A stretch of 64,000 bases of DNA from NCBI GenBank assembly GCA_947561585.1, contig CANNZV010000420.1, positions 124,001-188,000 on the forward strand, in the 5' to 3' direction. Shown one piece after another: positions 1 to 12,915 of the stretch. The notes beneath the pieces are model-generated. The model searched no databases. It was not told where the DNA came from and worked only from the letters and a program-made list of their open reading frames with translations. A program made the position numbers and the translations under genes. The DNA is from Caprella mutica (lineage: Eukaryota; Arthropoda; Malacostraca; Amphipoda; Caprellidae). Within the stretch, counting starts at the first letter, position 1. Every line of letters starts with the position of its first letter.

Positions 1-41
1 ATAAGAATTTTCTGTTGTATAAATAAATTTAGAAAATTAAC

Positions 42-60
42 ATATATCATAGTGATATAT
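42..60. repeat. Monomer dyad ATATATCA-TAG-TGATATAT (representative copy)
   Basis: Perfect 8-bp inverted repeat around TAG, repeated once per monomer across the array. A few monomers carry a changed arm (TACCATAG near 6987 and 10143) or a lost TA (CATAATCATAG near 12661, 17077, 29702 and 51896). It could be a protein-binding dyad or a small cruciform; no function is shown. Confidence 0.6.
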
Positions 61-223
61 AATTCAAACGAGAGCATATAGAATTCAATTGTTCGTATAA
101 CTAGACAAAGTAATAAAACATAAGTAATAAAACAGTAAATTCAAGCTCTCCTATAAAAATATAAATCTGTTTCGGGTTTAGACACCTATATTCTATCTAC
201 TTATTCTTAGAGGAGAACCTCAA

Positions 224-243
224 ATTCTGAAATGTTCTAGAAT
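224..243. promoter_or_regulatory. Heat-shock-element-like block in the satellite monomer (representative copy)
   Basis: Four contiguous 5-bp units in alternating orientation, aTTCt gAAAt gTTCt aGAAt. This matches the nTTCn/nGAAn layout of a heat shock element except for one base in the second unit. The same block recurs at nearly the same place in essentially every monomer and is among the least variable parts of the repeat; one copy near 55243 has C to T in the third unit. Binding by heat shock factor is inference; the match could be fortuitous in AT-rich DNA. Confidence 0.3.
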
Positions 244-3180
244 TCACTCATTATGCATTCGTAGAAGTTAGACAAAGAGAAGGTGATTTCAAACCAGAAA
301 CAGTAAATAGATCGACAAAAGAAATAATATGAAAGAAAAGGAGAAGAATGGAGATAAGAACGATAACCGGTTGGAGTTTGAAAAATAACGAGAAAACTGT
401 TCACAAAGTATTGTATGAAAATGGATATAAAATAATCACCAGCTTCTTTTTAGAAGATTATGTATGAGGTTTGGACTGAAAAAAAGGAGATTGTGGTGGG
501 CTGTAGTACACTGGTTGAAACGGTATAGTTAGGTCTAATGTTGAAATCTACATCCTGTATCGATATTAAAGATTGAAAATACTGTATTAAAGAACCAGAT
601 ATTATTCGTAACGAAACTATTTGAAATCAAATAAGAATTTTCTGTTGTATAAATAAATTTAGAAAATTAACATATATCATAGTGATATATAATTCAAACA
701 AGAGCATATAGAATTCAATTGTTCGTATAACTAGACAAAGTAATAAAACATAAGTAATAAAACAGTAAATTCAAGCTCTCCTTTAAAAATATAGATCTGT
801 CTCGGGTTTAGACAACTATATTCCATCTACTTATTCTTAGAGGAGAACCTCAAATTCTGAAATGTTCTAGAATTCATTTATTATGCATTCGTAGAAGTAA
901 GACAAAGAGAAGGTAATTACAAACGAGATACAGTAAATAGATTGACAAAAGAAATAATATGAAAGAAAAGAAGAAGAACGGAGATAAGAACGATAACCGG
1001 TTGGAGTTTGAAAAATAACGAAAAAATTGGTCACAAAGTATTATATGAAAATGGATATGAAATAATCACCAGCTTCTTTTTAGAAGATTATGTATGAGGT
1101 TTGGACTGAAAAAAAATGAGATTGTGGTGGGCTATAGTACACTGGTTGGAAATGGTATAGTTAGGTCTAATGTTGAAATCTACATCCTGTATCGATATTA
1201 AAGATTGAAAATACTGTATTAAAGAACCAGATATTATTCGTAACGAAACTATTTGAAATCAAATGAGAATTTGCTGTTGTATAAATAAATTTAGAAAATT
1301 AACATATATCATAGTGATATATAATTCAAACGAGAGCATATAGAATTCAACTGTTCGTATAACTAGACAAAGTAATAAAAGATAAGAAATAAAACAGTAA
1401 ATTCAAGCTCTCCTATAAAAATATTAATCTGTCTCGGGTTTAGACACCTATATTCTATCTACTTATTCTTAAAGGAGAACCTCAAATTCTGAAATGTTCT
1501 AGAATTCACTCATTATGCATTCGTAGAAGTAAGACAAAGAGAAGGTAATTACAAACCAGATACAGTAAATAGATTGACAAAAGAAATAATATGAAATAAA
1601 AGAAGAAGAATGGAGATAAGAACGATATCCGGTTGGAGTTTGAAAAATAACGTAAAAACTGGTCACAAAGTATATATGAAAATGGATATGAAATAATCAC
1701 CAGCTTCTTTTCAGAAGATTATGTATGAGGTTTGGACTGAAAAAAAAGGAGAATGTGGTGGGCTGTAGTAAACTGGTTGGAAATGGTATAGTTAGGTCTA
1801 ATGTTGGAATTTACATCCTGTATCGATATTAAAGATTTAAATTAATGTATTAAAGAACCAGATATTATTCGTAACGAAACTATTTGAAATCAAATAAGAA
1901 TTTCTGTTGTATAAATAAATTTAGAAAATTAACATATATCATAGTGATATATAATTCAAACGAGAGCATATAGAATTCAATTGTTCGTATAACTAGACAA
2001 AGTAATAAAACATAAGTAATAAAACAGTAAATTCAAGCTCTCCTTTAAAAATATAAATCTGTTTCGGGTTTAGAAAACTATATTCCATCTACTTATTCTT
2101 AGAGGAGAACCTCAAATTCTGAAATGTTCTAGAATTAACTTATTATGCATTCGTAGAAGTAAGACAAAGAGAAGGTAATTACAAACCAGATACAGTAAGT
2201 AGATTGACAAAAGAAATAATATGAAAGAAAAGAAGAAGAACGGAGATAAGAACGATAACCGGTTGGAGTTTGAAAAATAACGAAAAAATTGGTCACTAAG
2301 TATTATATGAAAATGGATATGAAATAATCACCAGCTTCTTTTCAGAAGATTATGTATGAGGTTTGGACTGAAAAAAAATGAGATTGTGGTGGGCTGTAGT
2401 ACACTGGTTGAAACGGTATAGTTAGGTCTAATGTTGAAATCTACATCCTGTATCGATATTTAAGATTGAAAATACTGTATTAAAGAACCAGATATTATTC
2501 GTAACGAAACTATTTGAAATCAAATGAGAATTTGCTATTGTATAAATAAATTTAGAAAATTAACATATATCATAGTGATATATAATTCAAACGAGAGCAT
2601 ATAGAATTCAATTGTTCGTATAACTAGACAAAGTAATAAAACATAAGTAATAAAACAGTAAATTCAAGCTTTCCTATAAAAATATAAATCTGTTTCGGGT
2701 TTAGACACCTATATTCTATCTACTTATTCTTAGAGGAGAACCTCAAATTCTGAAATGTTCTAGAATTCACTCATTATGCATTCGTAGAAGTAAGACAATG
2801 AAAAGGTAATTTCAAACCAGAAACAGTAAATAGATCGACAAAAGAAATAATATGAAAGAAAAGGAGAAGAATGGAGATAAGAACGATAACTGGTTGGAGT
2901 TTGAAAAATAATGAGAAAACTAGTCACAAAGTATTATATGAAAATGGATATGAAATAATCACCAGCTTCTTTTTAGGAAATTATGTATGAGGTTTGGACT
3001 GAAAAAAAATGAGATTGTGGTGGGCTGCAGTACACTGGTTGGAAATGGTATAGTTAGGTCTAGTGTTGGAATCTACAACCTGTATCGATATTAAAGATTA
3101 AAAATAATGTATTAAAGAACCAGTTATTATTCGTAACGAAACTATTTGAAATCGAATGAGAATTTGCTATTGTATAAATA

Positions 3181-5753
3181 AATTTAGAAAATTAACATAT
3201 ATCATAGTGATATATAATTCAAACGAGAGCATATATAATTCAATTGTTCGTATAACTAGACAAAGTAATAAAAGATAAGTAATAAAACAGTAAATTCAAG
3301 ATCTCCTATAAAAATATAAATCTGTCTCGGGTTTAGACACCTATATTCCATCTACATATTCTTAGAGGAGAACCTCAAATTCTGAAATGTTCTAGAATTC
3401 ACTTGTTATGCATTCGAGAAGTAAGACAAAAAGAAGGTAATTTCAAACCAGAAACAGTAAATAGATCGACAAAAGAAATAATATGAAAGAAAAGGAGAAG
3501 AATGGAGATAAGAACGATAACTGGTTGGAGTTTGAAAAATAATGAGAAAACTAGTCACAAAGTATTATATGAAAATGGATATGAAATAATCACCAGCTTC
3601 TTTTTAGAAAATTATGTATGAGGTTTGGACTGAAAAAAAATGAGATTGTGGTGGGCTGCAGTACACTGGTTGGAAATGGTATAGTTAGGTCTAGTGTTGG
3701 AATCTACAACCTGTATCGATATTAAAGATTAAAAATAATGTATTAAAGAACCAGATATTATTCGTAACGAAACTATTTGAAATCGAATGAGAATTTGCTA
3801 TTGTATAAATAAATTTAGAAAATTAACATATATCATAGTGATATATAATTCAAACGAGAGCATATATAATTCAATTGTTCGTATAACTAGACAAAGTAAT
3901 AAAAGATAAGTAATAAAACAGTAAATTCAAGATCTCCTATAAAAATATAAATCTGTCTCGGGTTTAGACACCTATCTTCTATCTACTTATTCTTAGAGGA
4001 GAACCTCAAATTCTGAAATGTTCTAGAATTCACTCATTATGCATTCGTAGAAGTAAGACAATGAAAAGGTAATTTCAAACCAGATACAGTAAATAGATCG
4101 ACAAAAGAAATAATATGAAAGAAAAGAAGAAGAACGGAGATAAGAACGATAACCGGTTGGAGTTTGAAAAATAACGAAAAAATTGGTCACAAAGTATTAT
4201 ATGAAAATGGATATAAAATAATCACCAGCTTCTTTTCAGAAGATTATGTATGAGGTTTGGACTGAAAAAAAAGGAGAATGTGGTGGGCTGTAGTAAACTG
4301 GTTGGAAATGGTATAGTTAGGTCTAATGTTGGAATCTACATCCTGTATCGATATTAAAGATTAAAATTAATGTATTAAAGAACCAGTTATTATTCGTAAC
4401 GAAACTATTTGAAATCAAATAAGAATTTCTGTTGTATAAATAAATTTAGAAAATTAACATATATCATAGTGATATATAATTCAAACGAGAGCATATATAA
4501 TTCAATTGTTCGTATAACTAGACAAAGTAATAAAAGATAAGTAATAAAACAGTAAATTCAAGATCTCCTATAAAAATATAAATCTGTCTCGGGTTTAGAC
4601 ACCTATATTCCATCTACATATTCTTAGAGGAGAACCTCAAATTCTGAAATGTTCTAGAATTCACTTGTTATGCATTCGAGAAGTAAGACAAAAAGAAGGT
4701 AATTTCAAACCAGAAACAGTAAATAGATCGACAAAAGAAATAATATGAAAGAAAAGGAGAAGAATGGAGATAAGAACGATAACTGGTTGGAGTTTGAAAA
4801 ATAATGAGAAAACTAGTCACAAAGTATTATATGAAAATGGATATGAAATAATCACCAGCTTCTTTTTAGAAAATTATGTATGAGGTTTGGACTGAAAAAA
4901 AATGAGATTGTGGTGGGCTGCAGTACACTGGTTGGAAATGGTATAGTTAGGTCTAGTGTTGGAATCTACAACCTGTATCGATATTAAAGATTAAAAATAA
5001 TGTATTAAAGAACCAGATATTATTCGTAACGAAACTATTTGAAATCGAATGAGAATTTGCTATTGTATAAATAAATTTAGAAAATTAACATATATCATAG
5101 TGATATATAATTCAAACGAGAGCATATATAATTCAATTGTTCGTATAACTAGACAAAGTAATAAAAGATAAGTAATAAAACAGTAAATTCAAGATCTCCT
5201 ATAAAAATATAAATCTGTCTCGGGTTTAGACACCTATCTTCTATCTACTTATTCTTAGAGGAGAACCTCAAATTCTGAAATGTTCTAGAATTCACTCATT
5301 ATGCATTCGTAGAAGTAAGACAATGAAAAGGTAATTTCAAACCAGATACAGTAAATAGATCGACAAAAGAAATAATATGAAAGAAAAGAAGAAGAACGGA
5401 GATAAGAACGATAACCGGTTGGAGTTTGAAAAATAACGAAAAAATTGGTCACAAAGTATTATATGAAAATGGATATAAAATAATCACCAGCTTCTTTTCA
5501 GAAGATTATGTATGAGGTTTGGACTGAAAAAAAAGGAGAATGTGGTGGGCTGTAGTAAACTGGTTGGAAATGGTATAGTTAGGTCTAATGTTGGAATCTA
5601 CATCCTGTATCGATATTAAAGATTAAAATTAATGTATTAAAGAACCAGTTATTATTCGTAACGAAACTATTTGAAATCAAATAAGAATTTCTGTTGTATA
5701 AATAAATTTAGAAAATTAACATATATCATAGTGATATATAATTCAAACGAGAG
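3181..5753 (+). repeat. Two-monomer unit, tandemly duplicated (offset 1262 bp)
   Basis: Sequence from 3181 onward recurs 1262 bp later. Diagnostic pairs are AGATCTCC followed by CATCTACATATTC (about 3300 and 4562) and CACCTATCTTC (about 3970 and 5232). Similarity stops at 4492/5754, where TATATAATTC meets TATAGAATTC. This is a dimeric higher-order unit made by one recent duplication. Confidence 0.8.
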
Positions 5754-6604
5754 CATATAGAATTCAATTGTTCGTATAACTAGACAAAGTAATAAAACAT
5801 AAGTAATAAAACTGTAAATTCAAGCTCTCATTTAAAAATATAAATCTGTCTCGGGTTTAGAAAACTATATTCCATCTACTTATTCTTAGAGGAGAACCTC
5901 AAATTCTGAAATGTTCTAGAATTCACTCATTATGCATTCGTAGAAGTAAGACATAGAGAAGGTAATTTCAAACCAGAAACAGTAAATAGATCGACAAAAG
6001 AAATAATATGAAAGAAAAGGAGAAGAATGGAGATGAGAACGATAACCGGTTGGAGTTTGAAAAATAACGATAAAACTGTTCACAAAGTATTATATGAAAA
6101 TGGATATAAAATAATCACCAGCATCTTTTTAGAAGATTATGTATGAGGTTTGGACTGAAAAAAGGAGATTGTGGTGGGCTGTAGTAAACTGGTTGGAAAT
6201 GGTATAGTTAGGTCTAATGTTGGAATCTACAACCTGTATCGATATTAAAGATTAAAAATAATGTATTAAAGAACCAGTTATTATTCGTAACGAAACAATT
6301 TGAAATCAAATAAGAATTTTCTGTTGTATAAATAAATATAGAAAATTAACATATATCATAGTGATATATAATTCAAACGAGAGCATATAGAATTCAATTG
6401 TTCGTATCACTAGACAAAGTAATAAAACATAAGTAATAAAACAGTAAATTCAAGCTTTCCTATGAAAATATAAATCTGTTTCGGGTTTAGACACCTATAT
6501 TCTATCTACTTATTCTTAGAGGAGAACCTCAAATTCTGAAATGTTCTAGAATTCACTCATTATGCATTCGTAGAAGTAAGACAATGAAAAGGTAATTTCA
6601 AACC

Positions 6605-9600
6605 AGAAACAGTAAATAGATCGACAAAAGAAATAATATGAAAGAAAAGGAGAAGAATGGAGATAAGAACGATAACTGGTTGGAGTTTGAAAAATAATGA
6701 GAAAACTAGTCACAAAGTATTATATGAAAATGGATATGAAATAATCACCAGCTTCTTTTTAGAAAATTATGTATGAGGTTTGGACTGAAAAAAAATGAGA
6801 TTGTGGTGGGCTGCAGTACACTGGTTGGAAATGGTATAGTTAGGTCTAGTGTTGGAATCTACAACCTGTATCGATATTAAAGATTAAAAATAATGTATTA
6901 AAGAACCAGATATTATTCGTAACGAAACTATTTGAAATCGAATGAGAATTTGCTATTGTATAAATAAATTTAGAAAATTAACATATACCATAGTGATATA
7001 TAATTCAAACGAGAGCATATATAATTCAATTGTTCGTATAACTAGACAAAGTAATAAAAGATAAGTAATAAAACAGTAAATTCAAGATCTCCTATAAAAA
7101 TATAAATCTGTCTCGGGTTTAGACACCTATATTCCATCTACATATTCTTAGAGGAGAACCTCAAATTCTGAAATGTTCTAGAATTCACTTGTTATGCATT
7201 CGAGAAGTAAGACAAAAAGAAGGTAATTTCAAACCAGAAACAGTAAATAGATCGACAAAAGAAATAATATGAAAGAAAAGGAGAAGAATGGAGATAAGAA
7301 CGATAACTGGTTGGAGTTTGAAAAATAATGAGAAAACTAGTCACAAAGTATTATATGAAAATGGATATGAAATAATCACCAGCTTCTTTTTAGAAAATTA
7401 TGTATGAGGTTTGGACTGAAAAAAAATGAGATTGTGGTGGGCTGCAGTACACTGGTTGGAAATGGTATAGTTAGGTCTAGTGTTGGAATCTACAACCTGT
7501 ATCGATATTAAAGATTAAAAATAATGTATTAAAGAACCAGATATTATTCGTAACGAAACTATTTGAAATCAGAAAAGAATTTTCTGTTGTATAAATAAAT
7601 TTAGAAAATTAACATATATCATAGTGATATATAATTCAATCGAGAGCATATAGAATTCAATTGTTCGTATAACTAGACAAAGTAATAAAACATAAGTAAT
7701 AAAACAGTAAATTCAAGCTCTCCTATAAAAATATAAATCTGTTTCGGGTTTAGACACCTATCTTCTATCTACTTATTCTTAGAGGAGAACCTCCAATTCT
7801 GAAATGTTCTAGAATTCACTCATTATGCATTCGTAGAAGTAAGACAATGAAAAGGTAATTTCAAACCAGAAACAGTAAATAGATCGACAAAAGAAATAAT
7901 ATGAAAGAAAAGGAGAAGAATGGAGATAAGAACGATAACTGGTTGGAGTTTGAAAAATAATGAGAAAACTAGTCACAAAGTATTATATGAAAATGGATAT
8001 GAAATAATCACCAGCTTCTTTTTAGAAAATTATGTATGAGGTTTGGACTGAAAAAAAATAAGATTGTGGTGGGCTGCAGTACACTGGTTGGAAATGGTAT
8101 AGTTAGGTCTAGTGTTGGAATCTACAACCTGTATCGATATTAAAGATTAAAAATAATGTATTAAAGAACCAGATATTATTCGTAACGAAACTATTTGAAA
8201 TCAGAAAAGAATTTTCTGTTGTATAAATAAATTTAGAAAATTAACATATATCATAGTGATATATAATTCAATCGAGAGCATATAGAATTCAATTGTTCGT
8301 ATAACTAGACAAAGTAATAAAACATAAGTAATAAAACAGTAAATTCAAGCTCTCCTATAAAAATATAAATCTGTTTCGGGTTTAGACACCTATCTTCTAT
8401 CTACTTATTCTTAGAGGAGAACCTCAAATTCTGAAATGTTCTAGAATTCACTCATTATGCATTCGTAGAAGTAAGACAATGAAAAGGTAATTTCAAACCA
8501 GATACAGTAAATAAATCGACAAAAGAAATAATATGAAAGAAAAGAAGAAGAACGGAGATAAGAACGATAACCGGTTGGAGTTTGAAAAATAACGAAAAAA
8601 TTGGTCACAAAGTATTATATGAAAATGGATATAAAATAATCACCAGCTTCTTTTTAGAAGATTATGTATGAGGTTTGGACTGAAAAAAAGAGATTGTGGT
8701 GGGCTGTAGTAAACTGGTTGGAAATGGTATAGTTAGGTCTAATGTTGGAATCTACAACCTGTATCGATATTAAAGATCAAAAATAATGTATTAAAGAACC
8801 AGATATTATTCGTAACGAAACAATTTGAAATCAAATAAGAATTTTCTGTTGTATAAATAAATATAGAAAATTAACATATATCATAGTGATATATAATTCA
8901 AACGAGAGCATATAGAATTCAATTGTTCGTATAACTAGACAAAGTAATAAAACATAAGTAATAAAACAGTAAATTCAAGCTTTCCTATAAAAATATAAAT
9001 CTGTTTCGGGTTTAGACACCTATATTCTATCTACTTATTCTTAGAGGAGAACCTCAAATTCTGAAATGTTCTAGAATTCACTCATTATGCATTCGTAGAA
9101 GTAAGACAAAGAGAAGGTAATTCCAAACCAGAAACAGTAAATAGATCAACAAAAGAAATAATATGAAAGAAAAGTAAAAGAATAGAGATAAGAACGATAT
9201 CCGGTTGGAGTTTGAAAAATAACGAAAAAACTGGTCACAAAGTATTATATGAAAATAGATATGAAATAATCACCAGCTTCTTTTCAGAAGATTATGTATG
9301 AGGTTTGGACTGAAAAAAAGGAGAATGTGGTGGGCTGTAGTAAACTGGTTGGAAATGGTATAGTTAGGTCTAATGTTGGAATCTACATCCTGTATCGATA
9401 TTAAAGATTAAAATTAATGTATTAAAGAACCAGATATTATTCGTAACGAAACTATTTGAAATCAAATAAGAATTTCTGTTGTATAAATAAATTTAGAAAA
9501 TTAACATATATCATAGTGATATATAATTCAAACGAGAGCATATAGAATTCAATTGTTCGTATAACTAGACAAAGTAATAAAACATAAGTAATAAAACAGT

Positions 9601-12600
9601 AAATTCAAGCTCTCCTTTAAAAATATAAATCTGTTTCGGGTTTAGAAAACTATATTCCATCAATTTATTCTTAGAGGAGAACCTCAAATTCTGAAATGTT
9701 CTAGAATTAACTTATTATGCATTCGTAGAAGTAGGACATAGAGAAGGTAATTTCAAACCAGAAACAGTAAATAGATCGACAAAAGAAATAATATGAAAGA
9801 AAAGGAGAAGAATGGAGATAAGAACGATAACTGGTTGGAGTTTGAAAAATAATGAGAAAACTAGTCACAAAGTATTATATGAAAATGGATATGAAATAAT
9901 CACCAGCTTCTTTTTAGAAAATTATGTATGAGGTTTGGACTGAAAAAAAATGAGATTGTGGTGGGCTGCAGTACACTGGTTGGAAATGGTATAGTTAGGT
10001 CTAGTGTTGGAATCTACAACCTGTATCGATATTAAAGATTAAAAATAATGTATTAAAGAACCAGATATTATTCGTAACGAAACTATTTGAAATCGAATGA
10101 GAATTTGCTATTGTATAAATAAATTTAGAAAATTAACATATACCATAGTGATATATAATTCAAACGAGAGCATATATAATTCAATTGTTCGTATAACTAG
10201 ACAAAGTAATAAAAGATAAGTAATAAAACAGTAAATTCAAGATCTCCTATAAAAATATAAATCTGTCTCGGGTTTAGACACCTATATTCCATCTACATAT
10301 TCTTAGAGGAGAACCTCAAATTCTGAAATGTTCTAGAATTCACTTGTTATGCATTCGAGAAGTAAGACAAAAAGAAGGTAATTTCAAACCAGAAACAGTA
10401 AATAGATCGACAAAAGAAATAATATGAAAGAAAAGGAGAAGAATGGAGATAAGAACGATAACTGGTTGGAGTTTGAAAAATAATGAGAAAACTAGTCACA
10501 AAGTATTATATGAAAATGGATATGAAATAATCACCAGCTTCTTTTTAGAAAATTATGTATGAGGTTTGGACTGAAAAAAAATGAGATTGTGGTGGGCTGC
10601 AGTACACTGGTTGGAAATGGTATAGTTAGGTCTAGTGTTGGAATCTACAACCTGTATCGATATTAAAGATTAAAAATAATGTATTAAAGAACCAGATATT
10701 ATTCGTAACGAAACTATTTGAAATCAGAAAAGAATTTTCTGTTGTATAAATAAATTTAGAAAATTAACATATATCATAGTGATATATAATTCAATCGAGA
10801 GCATATAGAATTCAATTGTTCGTATAACTAGACAAAGTAATAAAACATAAGTAATAAAACAGTAAATTCAAGCTCTCCTATAAAAATATAAATCTGTTTC
10901 GGGTTTAGACACCTATCTTCTATCTACTTATTCTTAGAGGAGAACCTCCAATTCTGAAATGTTCTAGAATTCACTCATTATGCATTCGTAGAAGTAAGAC
11001 AATGAAAAGGTAATTTCAAACCAGAAACAGTAAATAGATCGACAAAAGAAATAATATGAAAGAAAAGGAGAAGAATGGAGATAAGAACGATAACTGGTTG
11101 GAGTTTGAAAAATAATGAGAAAACTAGTCACAAAGTATTATATGAAAATGGATATGAAATAATCACCAGCTTCTTTTTAGAAAATTATGTATGAGGTTTG
11201 GACTGAAAAAAAATAAGATTGTGGTGGGCTGCAGTACACTGGTTGGAAATGGTATAGTTAGGTCTAGTGTTGGAATCTACAACCTGTATCGATATTAAAG
11301 ATTAAAAATAATGTATTAAAGAACCAGATATTATTCGTAACGAAACTATTTGAAATCAGAAAAGAATTTTCTGTTGTATAAATAAATTTAGAAAATTAAC
11401 ATATATCATAGTGATATATAATTCAATCGAGAGCATATAGAATTCAATTGTTCGTATAACTAGACAAAGTAATAAAACATAAGTAATAAAACAGTAAATT
11501 CAAGCTCTCCTATAAAAATATAAATCTGTTTCGGGTTTAGACACCTATCTTCTATCTACTTATTCTTAGAGGAGAACCTCAAATTCTGAAATGTTCTAGA
11601 ATTCACTCATTATGCATTCGTAGAAGTAAGACAATGAAAAGGTAATTTCAAACCAGATACAGTAAATAAATCGACAAAAGAAATAATATGAAAGAAAAGA
11701 AGAAGAACGGAGATAAGAACGATAACCGGTTGGAGTTTGAAAAATAACGAAAAAATTGGTCACAAAGTATTATATGAAAATGGATATAAAATAATCACCA
11801 GCTTCTTTTTAGAAGATTATGTATGAGGTTTGGACTGAAAAAAAGAGATTGTGGTGGGCTGTAGTAAACTGGTTGGAAATGGTATAGTTAGGTCTAATGT
11901 TGGAATCTACAACCTGTATCGATATTAAAGATCAAAAATAATGTATTAAAGAACCAGATATTATTCGTAACGAAACAATTTGAAATCAAATAAGAATTTT
12001 CTGTTGTATAAATAAATATAGAAAATTAACATATATCATAGTGATATATAATTCAAACGAGAGCATATAGAATTCAATTGTTCGTATAACTAGACAAAGT
12101 AATAAAACATAAGTAATAAAACAGTAAATTCAAGCTTTCCTATAAAAATATAAATCTGTTTCGGGTTTAGACACCTATATTCTATCTACTTATTCTTAGA
12201 GGAGAACCTCAAATTCTGAAATGTTCTAGAATTCACTCATTATGCATTCGTAGAAGTAAGACAAAGAGAAGGTAATTCCAAACCAGAAACAGTAAATAGA
12301 TCAACAAAAGAAATAATATGAAAGAAAAGTAAAAGAATAGAGATAAGAACGATATCCGGTTGGAGTTTGAAAAATAACGAAAAAACTGGTCACAAAGTAT
12401 TATATGAAAATGGATATGAAATAATCACCAGCTTCTTTTCAGAAGATTATGTATGAGGTTTGGACTGAAAAAAAGGAGAATGTGGTGGGCTGTAGTAAAC
12501 TGGTTGGAAATGGTATAGTTAGGTCTAATGTTGGAATCTACATCCTGTATCGATATTAAAGATTAAAATTAATGTATTAAAGAACCAGATATTATTCGTA

Positions 12601-12915
12601 ACGAAACTATTTGAAATCAAATAAGAATTTCTGTTGTATAAATAAATTTAGAAAATTAACATAATCATAGTGATATATAATTCAAACGAGAGCATATAGA
12701 ATTCAATTGTTCGTATAACTAGACAAAGTAATAAAACATAAGTAATAAAACAGTAAATTCAAGCTCTCCTTTAAAAATATAAATCTGTTTCGGGTTTAGA
12801 AAACTATATTCCATCAATTTATTCTTAGAGGAGAACCTCAAATTCTGAAATGTTCTAGAATTAACTTATTATGCATTCGTAGAAGTAGGACATAGAGAAG
12901 GTAATTTCAAACCAG
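6605..12915 (+). repeat. Five-monomer higher-order unit in two tandem copies (offset 3155 bp)
   Basis: About 6605-9760 is repeated at about 9760-12915. Private markers shared by both copies are ACATATACCATAG (6981/10136), CCTCCAATTC (about 7790/10945), the GTAAAAGAATAGAG variant (about 9173/12328), CATCAATTTATT (about 9658/12810) and GTAGGACATAG (about 9730/12885). Few differences separate the copies; one is AAATAGATATG in copy one against AAATGGATATG in copy two. Confidence 0.85.

Larger units (their letters stand above)
1..630 (+). repeat. Representative satellite monomer with internal landmarks
   Basis: Given as the reference copy. Landmarks in order: a TATAAATA run overlapping an AATAAA (18-27); a perfect 8-bp dyad with a 3-bp spacer (42-60); an EcoRI site in TAGAATTCAATTG; a second TATAAAAA run (162-169); a GAGG-AGAA-CCTC mini-hairpin; a heat-shock-element-like block (224-243) ending in TTCTAGAA and a second EcoRI site; a purine-rich run on the plus strand (331-348); and a short dyad TTCGT-A-ACGAA just before the monomer end. 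It contains several TTAA tetranucleotides, the piggyBac target. The copy is non-coding as far as can be seen. Confidence 0.9.

Noticed and set aside
172..182. GGGTTTAG as a telomere-type repeat
   Set aside because: A single occurrence per monomer with no tandem units; coincidence. No TTAGG array is present.
600..620. CENP-B box candidate at TTCGTAACGAAAC
   Set aside because: Shares only TTCG with the CENP-B core and lacks the required A and CGGG positions.
1506..1700. Recurrent minus-strand 64-72 codon open frames, hydrophobic and Phe/Leu-rich (also at 23591, 33060, 52072, 53989, 55886, 58413)
   Set aside because: They are antisense to the purine-rich part of the satellite, occur only in monomers sharing one indel state, and are closed in the others. 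The membrane-like composition follows from base composition.
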